Origin: Bacillota bacterium
GTDB taxonomy: Bacteria; Bacillota; Clostridia; Christensenellales; Borkfalkiaceae
Reading direction: 5' to 3'
NCBI GenBank assembly: GCA_003343765.1
Contig: QAKO01000114.1
Location: 1 to 15,572 of the forward strand
Length of the DNA: 15,572 bases
Both the position numbers and the translations under genes were made by a program. Positions 6,708-12,017 of the stretch are shown one piece after another. Position 1 is the first letter of the stretch; every line of letters begins with the position of its first letter. The notes beneath the pieces were generated by a model. It was not told the origin of the DNA and did not search any database. It worked only from the letters and a program-made list of their open reading frames with translations.

Positions 6708-7602
6708 AAAACATTCTCCTAAATTTATTAAGACGGAGAAAACGCCCGTAGAGCCTTGCGATCCGAATGCATTGATCGAAGTACAGCACCTGACGAAAAA
6801 GTACGGTGAATTACTGGTTCTGGATGATATTTCGGAAAAGATCCGAAGCGGTGAAAAGATTGCGATCATAGGTCCTTCGGGAAGCGGTAAGAGTACTTTT
6901 TTGCGGTGTCTGAACGTTTTGGAAGATCCGACGGACGGATATGTATTTTTTGAAGAGAATAATCTCTGCGATCTGAAAGTAGATATTAATCTGCAACGCC
7001 GCAGGATGGGTATGGTTTTTCAGCAGTTTAATCTTTTTAATAATATGAATGTGCTGAAAAATATTACGTTGGCTCCGATTCATGTAGGAATGCAGGATCT
7101 TCGGAAAGCGAAACGGCACAATGCGTGGGTAAAGTTTTTAAATTTATTCCGTGCAGCGGAAAAAAAGCAAAAGCTTTTACCTATCGTGACAAGCAAAAAA
7201 CAGATCCGTGCGGAAGCGGAAGAGAACGCTATGCGACTTTTGGCGAGAATCGGTCTTGCGGACAAAGCAAATGTTTTTCCTTCCACATTGTCGGGCGGAC
7301 AGCGTCAGCGTATCGCGATCGTGCGCGCTTTGGCGATGAATCCGAAAGTAATGCTTTTCGACGAGCCTACCAGCGCTCTCGATCCTGAGATGGTCGGAGA
7401 AGTTTTGCAACTGATCAAGGAGCTTGCGGATGAAGGTATGACGATGGTGATCGTCACGCATGAAATGGGGTTTGCCCGTGAAGTGGCAACGCGCGTATTT
7501 TTCATGGACGGAGGAAAGATCCAGGAGCAGGGTGCGCCTGCGCAGATTTTCGGTTCGCCGCAGAATTCGCGCCTGAAAGATTTTCTTTCCAAAGTGCTTT
7601 GA
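6694..7602 (+). CDS. Amino-acid ABC transporter ATP-binding protein with insertion
   Basis: The ATPase that drives the importer. It has 302 residues against about 240-250 usual for GlnQ/HisP-type subunits. Walker A is GPSGSGKST (60-68), the Q-loop is at 110-111, the signature is LSGGQ (199-203), Walker B is VMLFDE (219-224), the D-loop is SALD (227-230) and His256 is the switch residue, so it should be active. The extra length comes from a 26-residue N-terminal extension and about 30 residues inserted between the Q-loop and the signature (about 137-170, rich in Lys, Arg, Phe and Leu). The likely start is GTG at 6694, inside the permease gene, with AAGGAG 11 bases upstream. A terminator follows 20 bases after the stop. 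Confidence 0.93.
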   Translation: MKDVKKHSPKFIKTEKTPVEPCDPNALIEVQHLTKKYGELLVLDDISEKIRSGEKIAIIGPSGSGKSTFLRCLNVLEDPTDGYVFFEENNLCDLKVDINLQRRRMGMVFQQFNLFNNMNVLKNITLAPIHVGMQDLRKAKRHNAWVKFLNLFRAAEKKQKLLPIVTSKKQIRAEAEENAMRLLARIGLADKANVFPSTLSGGQRQRIAIVRALAMNPKVMLFDEPTSALDPEMVGEVLQLIKELADEGMTMVIVTHEMGFAREVATRVFFMDGGKIQEQGAPAQIFGSPQNSRLKDFLSKVL

Positions 7603-7622
7603 TCAAATAAATTCAATGATTG

Positions 7623-7656
7623 ACCGCACCGATACTTTTCGGCGCGGTAATTTTTT
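7623..7656 (+). terminator. Intrinsic terminator of the amino-acid ABC operon
   Basis: ACCGC-A-CCGA pairs with TCGG-C-GCGGT (one A/C mismatch) around a short T-rich loop and is followed by AATTTTTT. It starts 20 bases after the ATPase stop codon. Confidence 0.85.
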
Positions 7657-7662
7657 GACAAT

Positions 7663-7697
7663 CGCCCGCGCGCGAAATGAGCCGTCGCGCGCGGGCG
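7663..7697. repeat. 13-bp GC-rich inverted repeat
   Basis: Perfect 13-bp arms (CGCCCGCGCGCGA and its complement) around a nine-base loop. They stand between the ABC operon terminator and the terminator of the facing lipoprotein gene. No T run follows on either strand, so it is not a classical terminator. It may be a back-up transcription block or a DNA- or RNA-binding site. Confidence 0.55.
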
Positions 7698-7741
7698 GAA
7701 AGGGCTTGTATTCATTTACAAAACGGTCGCTCATAAATCAG

Positions 7742-7779
7742 ACGAAAGGAGGCACTGCAACAGCAGTGCCTCCTTTCGT
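7742..7779. terminator. Long hairpin terminator of the lipoprotein gene, possibly bidirectional
   Basis: A perfect 17-bp stem (7742-7758 with 7763-7779) and an AACA loop lie 37 bases past the stop of the minus-strand lipoprotein gene. The arms contain AAAGGAGG and CCTCCTTT; the T-richness is inside the arm rather than behind it. The position between convergent genes fits termination from both sides. Confidence 0.65.
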
Positions 7780-7815
7780 AATGCCTTTTAGTATTGTGAC
7801 AAATCATTGAGGGGA

Positions 7816-8877
7816 TCAGTCATGATCGTTGTGGCGGCGTTCACATTCAAACCTGCCGCCGTCTGCGGTTTCGTATACATAAACAGTGTTCCCGTTTTCA
7901 TCGGTTTCGATGGTCACGAAATAAATCTGTTTGGAATCGCGCGAGCCTACCGTAATGCGGATGGAGTCTTGTTTGTCGGCGTCTTGTTCAAAGTAGAAGA
8001 TCTGGGACTCGGGCCCCTGGAAGAGCTTGAATTCGATTTCCGTTTCGTCCCGTTCCTGTTCCAGTTTAAATGTGCTTTTTTCGGTTACGGATCCGTTTTC
8101 GGAAATGATATAGCTGTATTCTTCTTCGCGCTCATTGGCTTCGTTTTCCGATTCCTGCTCCACGCGCATGAATTTGTTTTCGCCGAGCGTTACGGTAAAC
8201 TGCGTCTTGCTTTCCGATTCAGTGCCTTCTGTTTCCGTTTCCGTTCTGCCGCTGAAATCATAGTCCGTTCCGTCGATCACAAGCACGCCTGCAATGTTTG
8301 CCTTGGTTTCCGTTTCGTTATCGTCGTCCCGATCATCATAGCGATCGTCAAAATCATCGTCATCATCGTCATCGTCGTCGTGCCTTACGTTCATTCCGTT
8401 TTGTTCGCCGTATTTTTTGCTTTCACCGTTTTCTGATTTTACGGTTTTATTCGTTTCGTTGTAATACATTTCGTAGCTGATGGTTTCACCGGTGATATCC
8501 GTGTAACTCACTACGGCTTTGATTGCATATTCGGAGCGGTCGGATGTTTCATACTTCGTTCCGAACGAACCGTCGCTGAGCAGGCTTTCCACAAGCATCA
8601 TGTAATTGTTGAGAGAAGAGATCGTATCCTCATCCGTTACGACAGAGGTTCCCATTGCCAATGCCTTGGCGCTTGCGGTCTGTGCCGCGCTGCCGCCGTT
8701 CATGGCGGAAATGATCGTTCCGGCCGATGCGGCGCTGAAACTGTAAGATTGAGCCGCGGTTGTGGGACGTTCAAATGTTTCGTTTTTTAAGCTGTTTGTA
8801 CCGTCGCACGCTGCGAATCCCAGCGAAAGTGCCAGTGTAGTAACTGTTGCCAGACCTGCCATTATAAGTTTTTTCAT
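7816..8877 (-). CDS. Asp-rich lipoprotein, paralogue of the anti-sigma outer domain
   Basis: A 353-residue predicted lipoprotein. The signal peptide (1-23) ends in GFAAC, with Cys24 as lipid anchor. Residues 45-150 contain a helix-like part (SLNNYMMLVESLLSDGSFG) and ISYEMYYNET. A run of nine Asp (167-175) sits in a wider Asp-rich stretch (166-186). A Glu/Thr/Ser-rich part with beta-like alternation (195-340) follows, starting with GVLVIDG. The same blocks in the same order occur in the anti-sigma factor encoded upstream (VNNYLALVENLLGDG, ISYQLYYNEN, GVLVVEG, EYTYYENG), so the two are paralogues. Start: ATG at 8877 with AAAGGAG eight bases upstream; the longer frame to 8943 is rejected. Function is unrecognised. 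The acidic surface suggests binding of divalent metals or cationic peptides. It may compete with or tune the sensor. Confidence 0.85.
   Translation of the reverse strand: MKKLIMAGLATVTTLALSLGFAACDGTNSLKNETFERPTTAAQSYSFSAASAGTIISAMNGGSAAQTASAKALAMGTSVVTDEDTISSLNNYMMLVESLLSDGSFGTKYETSDRSEYAIKAVVSYTDITGETISYEMYYNETNKTVKSENGESKKYGEQNGMNVRHDDDDDDDDDFDDRYDDRDDDNETETKANIAGVLVIDGTDYDFSGRTETETEGTESESKTQFTVTLGENKFMRVEQESENEANEREEEYSYIISENGSVTEKSTFKLEQERDETEIEFKLFQGPESQIFYFEQDADKQDSIRITVGSRDSKQIYFVTIETDENGNTVYVYETADGGRFECERRHNDHD
8353..8379 (-). repeat. GAY triplet tract coding nine Asp
   Basis: Nine consecutive GAC/GAT codons on the minus strand, interrupted by one Phe codon and then resuming as mixed Asp/Arg/Tyr codons. 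Slippage would change the number of Asp without shifting the frame. Confidence 0.8.
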
Positions 8878-8937
8878 CTTATTTCTCCTTTTATTCAAAA
8901 TTGGGTTTGGGTTTTGCGCTTGCCCTGTACACTTATA

Positions 8938-8964
8938 CAACAATCAACTTTTTTATTTTGTTGG
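8938..8964 (-). promoter_or_regulatory. Bipartite element CCAACAA-N14-TTGTT upstream of the lipoprotein gene
   Basis: On the minus strand CCAACAA (8964-8958) is separated by 14 bases from TTGTTG (8943-8938), about 60 bases upstream of the ATG. The same two blocks with the same spacing lie just upstream of the sigma gene (11185-11211). It could be the promoter recognised by the ECF sigma factor, since AAC in the -35 is typical of that group. Because CAACAA and TTGTTG are complementary it could also be an operator. TATAAG follows directly. Confidence 0.45.
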
Positions 8965-9089
8965 GGAAATTTTAAAATTTTTTATTTTTTTTAAATATTT
9001 TTAATCAGTATGCGCAATTCAGTCTGAACGGATACGAAAATCTTAAGGTATATTTTATATGCAGGCGGAGTTTGCGGCTCTATTTTGTG

Positions 9090-9143
9090 ACAAAAAACAA
9101 AGAAATAAAAGAACCGCGGCGGCGCAAGTTTGCGCCGCCGCGG
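9090..9143 (-). terminator. Intrinsic terminator of the sigma/anti-sigma operon
   Basis: A 14-bp perfect GC-rich inverted repeat (9114-9127 with 9130-9143, effective four-base loop). On the minus strand it is followed by a T-rich run (TTCTTTTATTTCTTTG, then six T) down to about 9090. It lies about 230 bases after the anti-sigma stop codon, leaving an unusually long 3' untranslated region. Confidence 0.75.
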
Positions 9144-9317
9144 AAAGTGTTGTATCTTTGTACATTCGATGGAAATTGCGTGGTTTAAATTTTGAGACTT
9201 GTAAGAGGAATACCCGCAGGATAAACTTTTGCAATAGCCAGGTAATGAGCCGATGCGAAACAGCGGGCTCAGTATGCACGAAAATCGAGAACGTAAGGCT
9301 CAAAGAAAAAACGAACT

Positions 9318-9379
9318 GAAAATCAAAAGTCGGTAAAAAACATGGGGTTGACTGAAAAATCAAACCGAAAAATCAAAAG
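9318..9379. repeat. Three short direct repeats GAAAA(A)TCAAA
   Basis: GAAAATCAAAAG (9318-9329), GAAAAATCAAA (9354-9364) and GAAAAATCAAAAG (9367-9379). The third includes the anti-sigma stop codon. Possibly a local slippage product; no function is evident. Confidence 0.4.
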
Positions 9380-10644
9380 GGGCTGCGGCGGCCAGGATGT
9401 TCGTCATCGTCGTCGTCATCATCGTCATCATCGTCATCATCGTCATCATCATCGTCATTGTCCCAGCGATCTTCGTCCATGCTGTGCCCGCCGGAGAATT
9501 CATAGCGGTAGCGCGTGGTACCGTTTTCCTGAATGATACGGATGAGAAAAGAAGTTTCTTCGCCTTGAATACGTGCGCGGACTTGCAGGGCGGAATCGGC
9601 ACTGTCGCGTTCAAAGACGATCTCGTCTTTTTCCTGATCCGCTTTTTCCACGGTCATTTTCAATTCCAGCTCTTCGCCTTCCAACTCATACTTGACGCTC
9701 GTGCTTTCGACACGTTGACCGTTTTCATAATAGGTATATTCGAATTCCTGTTCCGATTCGGTTTCTCCGTCCTCTGTTTCCGATTCGATTTTTTGTTGCA
9801 TACGGATAGAGGAAGTTTTGTCCTGGTTGAGATAAGCGGTAAATTCCAACTCATTTTCTGTTTCCGATTCATTCGCTCCATCCGATTCGGATTCCGTGCC
9901 TCGCGTGCCGGTAACAGGATAGGGAACGCCTTCCACGACGAGAACTCCGTCGATCGTAAAATTCTCTTCGGTTTCTCCTTTTTCGGTTTTAAAGCTTTCG
10001 GGGTTTTCGTTGTAGTAAAGCTGGTAGCTGATACGCTTCCCAAGCAGATCGTTGTAGGAAATGACGGTATAAAACTCGTACTCGGTATAAGCCTGTTCGG
10101 GCTTTTGCGGGTCGGAGTGGTCGATCGTACCGTCGCCGAGCAGGTTTTCTACCAAAGCAAGATAATTGTTTACGGTATCGACGATATTTTGCTCTTGATC
10201 GGAAAGGGAATCATCCGTTTTCTCGGCAGCCATGCCCGATGTCGAGAGAGCCAAGCTTTTTACGGAAAGATTTGTACCCGTATCTTGAGCGGGAGTGTTG
10301 GAAGCGAGCAGGGAACCGACGGATGCGGCGCCGTAAATGTAGAAGTCTTCCGCGCTTGAGAGAGAAGGAAATTTACCGAGCGGGTTATTTCCCGGCAATG
10401 ATTTTTTATTCAGAAAAACAGGCAGAAGTATTCCGAGCAGAAGAGCGACGGCAAGAAACGCGGCGATCACGGCAATAAAAACTTTTGTATTCGGCTTTCG
10501 GGTCGTGGAAGAATCATGTGCAAATACGGCTTCCGGCTGCGTTTGCGGCGGTATGCCGATCTGACGGCGGATATTTTCTTTGACACGATCATCCGGCAGT
10601 ATTTGGTCTGATTGCTCACGCAGCATTTTTTTCAGATTTTTCAT
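9373..10644 (-). CDS. Membrane anti-sigma factor with Asp18 C-terminal tail
   Basis: A 423-residue single-pass membrane protein: a short cytoplasmic part (1-53; MLREQSDQILPDDRVKENIRRQIG), a membrane helix (about 54-78) and a large outer domain. The outer domain has a helix-like region (about 148-172), ISYQLYYNEN (205-214), GVLVVEG (233-239), a Ser/Glu-rich linker and beta-like strands to about 385, ending in 18 consecutive Asp (397-414) and EHPGRRSPF. Its ATG overlaps the sigma stop codon as ATGA and has AAGGAGGA upstream. Position, topology and coupling are those of an anti-sigma factor, although I see no known anti-sigma zinc motif or RsgI domain. It should hold the sigma factor at the membrane until an outside signal releases it. 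Much longer frames on the opposite strand are artefacts of its acidic codons. Confidence 0.8.
   Translation of the reverse strand: MKNLKKMLREQSDQILPDDRVKENIRRQIGIPPQTQPEAVFAHDSSTTRKPNTKVFIAVIAAFLAVALLLGILLPVFLNKKSLPGNNPLGKFPSLSSAEDFYIYGAASVGSLLASNTPAQDTGTNLSVKSLALSTSGMAAEKTDDSLSDQEQNIVDTVNNYLALVENLLGDGTIDHSDPQKPEQAYTEYEFYTVISYNDLLGKRISYQLYYNENPESFKTEKGETEENFTIDGVLVVEGVPYPVTGTRGTESESDGANESETENELEFTAYLNQDKTSSIRMQQKIESETEDGETESEQEFEYTYYENGQRVESTSVKYELEGEELELKMTVEKADQEKDEIVFERDSADSALQVRARIQGEETSFLIRIIQENGTTRYRYEFSGGHSMDEDRWDNDDDDDDDDDDDDDDDDDDEHPGRRSPF
9403..9456 (-). repeat. GAY triplet tract coding 18 Asp
   Basis: Eighteen consecutive GAC/GAT codons near the 3' end of the anti-sigma gene, partly as a regular GAT-GAT-GAC nine-base period. 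Length change by slippage would stay in frame. Confidence 0.9.
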
Positions 10645-11168
10645 ACGGCATCCTCCTTTTCCAGAATTTTTTTCAGCTTTTTCAGTGCTTCGTTGTTTTT
10701 CCATGTAACGGTTCCGATGGGCAGGTTGAGCATCTGCGCAACTTCCCTTCGCTTATATCCGGCAACCTGGCACAGCATCAGAATTTCGTATTCATCTTCG
10801 GCGAGGTGCTTGGCTGCTATGTCAAAGATGAATGGGATCTTCGTTTCGCTTGTGCCGTATTTATAAGTGTCGGTGTCGAAGTCGGTCGCTACTTCCCGTT
10901 TTGCGCGCTTGATGTGATTGAGCGCCAGATTTTTTCCGATACGGATCAGCCAGCCTGTAAAATTTGTCCCGCTCTGGTAGGAATGCAAGGACTGCAGGGC
11001 GCGTATAAAGGTATCCTGCAGAATATCTTCCGCACACATTTTGTCGCGCACAATATACAGGATCGCAAAGTACACGGGTCGGTTTGTCTGTTCATAGACA
11101 GCGTCAAACGCGCGCATATCACCTGCGCGAAGAGAGTCTATATGTTTTTCAAGTGCTGAATTCTTCAT
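10641..11168 (-). CDS. ECF-family RNA polymerase sigma factor
   Basis: A 175-residue sigma-70 family protein of the short (ECF) type, which redirects RNA polymerase to a small regulon. The sigma-2 region (about 17-90) has AGDMRAFDAVYE, CAEDILQDTFIRAL (45-58) and FTGWLIRIGKNLALNHIKRAKRE (70-92). The sigma-4 region (about 120-170) has the helix-turn-helix GYKRREVAQMLNLPIGTVTWKNNEALKKLKK. TWKNNEA in the recognition helix differs from the common K-S-R-x-x-R-A form, so its -35 preference may differ too. The start has only a weak GAAGAG upstream. The gene overlaps the anti-sigma gene by 4 bases. The bipartite element 16 bases before the start suggests self-regulation. Confidence 0.93.
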   Translation of the reverse strand: MKNSALEKHIDSLRAGDMRAFDAVYEQTNRPVYFAILYIVRDKMCAEDILQDTFIRALQSLHSYQSGTNFTGWLIRIGKNLALNHIKRAKREVATDFDTDTYKYGTSETKIPFIFDIAAKHLAEDEYEILMLCQVAGYKRREVAQMLNLPIGTVTWKNNEALKKLKKILEKEDAV

Positions 11169-11184
11169 AATCTCTTCATTCTAT

Positions 11185-11211
11185 TAACAATTTAATATCT
11201 CAGATTGTTGG
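11185..11211 (-). promoter_or_regulatory. Bipartite element CCAACAA-N14-TTGTT upstream of the sigma gene
   Basis: On the minus strand CCAACAA (11211-11205), 14 bases, then TTGTTA (11190-11185), 16 bases before the sigma ATG. It matches the element upstream of the lipoprotein gene in both blocks and in spacing. It fits a self-activated ECF promoter with a very short leader, or an operator. CCAACAA sits largely in the loop of an overlapping inverted repeat, TCAGATT/AATCTGA (11200-11220), which the lipoprotein copy lacks. Confidence 0.45.
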
Positions 11212-11226
11212 TAAATCTGAAAATTC

Positions 11227-11877
11227 TCACAAATTTTTTATATTAATGCCGAGTGCGCGTAGAAAGGATTCTCCCTGTAAGAGGCAGATGGTTGCGCCCC
11301 GCAGTTCAAAGAGTGAGGAAGAAAGGGTGATTGCGCTGAGATCGCAGTCGGAAAGATCCATTCCTTTCAGTGCGGTTCCTGTAAGGTTTGCACGAATAAA
11401 TTTGGTTTTGGAAAAGACGGCGTCTTTTAAGATGCATTCCGCAAGATCCGCGCAGGAAAGATCACAGCTTTCAAAGGAAAAAGATCGCAGCTTTGTACGG
11501 TTGAAGTTTGCGTATGAGAGTATGTCGCTGTCGAAAACCGTGTCGCGGAAGGAACATTCGGAAAAATCGGCTCCGACACCTTTGCAGTCTCGCCAGATCG
11601 TGCGGCGGAAAGAGGAATTGCTGAAATCTGCATTGGAAAAGTCGCAGGATTCAAACACAACATCGCAAAAATCCGCGCCTTTGAAATTCGCTTCGCCGAA
11701 ACGGCATCCGCTGAATTTTACGCAGGAAAACTCCGCCCGCGGCAAAGCTGTGCCGGAAAGGTCTGCAGAATTTATCACCAGATTTTCTATCCGCTCTTCT
11801 TTTTCGCAGGCAGAATACAAAATTTTGGTATCGGAAATTTCTGTGCAGTTTTTTAAGATCGGCGGTAAAATTTTCAT
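11227..11877 (-). CDS. Qnr-like pentapeptide-repeat protein
   Basis: A 216-residue protein made mostly of A(D/N)(L/F)xx-type pentapeptides from about residue 35 to 190 (SADLSG, EANFKGADF, NADFSNSSF, YANFNRTKL, CADLAECIL, RANLTGTALKGMDLS). These form a right-handed quadrilateral beta-helix. Length and the C-terminal sequence LRGATICLLQGESFLRALGINIKNL (192-216; written here only as a landmark of RGATI, Q and LGI) resemble Qnr-type proteins, where this part dimerises and the helix mimics DNA to shield gyrase. Whether it protects gyrase is unproven. It has no ribosome binding site; the promoter lies so close that the mRNA should begin at the ATG. No clear terminator separates it from the sigma gene 58 bases on. 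Confidence 0.85.
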   Translation of the reverse strand: MKILPPILKNCTEISDTKILYSACEKEERIENLVINSADLSGTALPRAEFSCVKFSGCRFGEANFKGADFCDVVFESCDFSNADFSNSSFRRTIWRDCKGVGADFSECSFRDTVFDSDILSYANFNRTKLRSFSFESCDLSCADLAECILKDAVFSKTKFIRANLTGTALKGMDLSDCDLSAITLSSSLFELRGATICLLQGESFLRALGINIKNL

Positions 11878-11883
11878 ATTACT

Positions 11884-11912
11884 ATTATGGCGGGAAAAAG
11901 CAAAAAAGTCAA
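11884..11912 (-). promoter_or_regulatory. Promoter of the pentapeptide-repeat gene, predicted leaderless
   Basis: On the minus strand TTGACT (11912-11907), a 17-base spacer and CATAAT (11889-11884). Only six bases separate the -10 from the ATG at 11877, so the expected start of transcription falls on or next to the A of the start codon. No Shine-Dalgarno sequence is present, in agreement with a leaderless mRNA. Confidence 0.7.
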
Positions 11913-11953
11913 TCTATTTTTATGTTGCGGTGAAGGCGAATGCGGTGAGCAGA

Positions 11954-11982
11954 TTGACATTTTAACATAAAAAGAGTATGAT
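11954..11982 (+). promoter_or_regulatory. Strong sigma-A promoter of the aminopeptidase operon
   Basis: Perfect TTGACA (11954-11959), a 17-base spacer and TATGAT (11977-11982), about 35 bases before the first aminopeptidase ATG. It is divergent to the pentapeptide-repeat promoter; the two -35 boxes are about 41 bases apart. Confidence 0.85.
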
Positions 11983-12017
11983 AGGATAAGAAAAAAACGA
12001 ATACGGTAGGAAAAGAT

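Larger units (their letters stand above)
8878..9372. other. Intergenic region between anti-sigma and lipoprotein genes
   Basis: About 495 bases without a supported gene. It holds, from the lipoprotein side, the ribosome binding site (8885-8891), the bipartite element at 8938-8964, a very AT-rich stretch (8965-9000), a strong hairpin terminator (9114-9143) and a 3' region (9144-9372) with short direct repeats. The open frames seen here run through the terminator and have no ribosome binding site. Confidence 0.6.

Noticed and set aside
7807..8436. Plus-strand open frame of 209 codons with hydrophobic composition
   Set aside because: Same artefact, antisense to the acidic lipoprotein gene.
9055..9363. 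Minus-strand open frame of 102 codons
   Set aside because: It runs through a strong GC hairpin terminator and has no ribosome binding site or recognisable features.
9400..9460. CRISPR-like short tandem repeat
   Set aside because: The period is three bases, in frame inside a coding region; it is an Asp codon run with no spacers.
9397..10359. Plus-strand open frame of 320 codons, rich in Val, Ile and Phe, looking like a membrane protein
   Set aside because: It is the mirror of the anti-sigma gene: GAY (Asp) and GAR (Glu) codons read backwards become Val, Ile and Phe codons. It has no ribosome binding site and the minus-strand gene is well supported.
11200..11220. Terminator of the pentapeptide-repeat gene
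   Set aside because: The stem is only 7 bp and AT-rich and no T run follows; I treat it as part of the regulatory region of the sigma gene.
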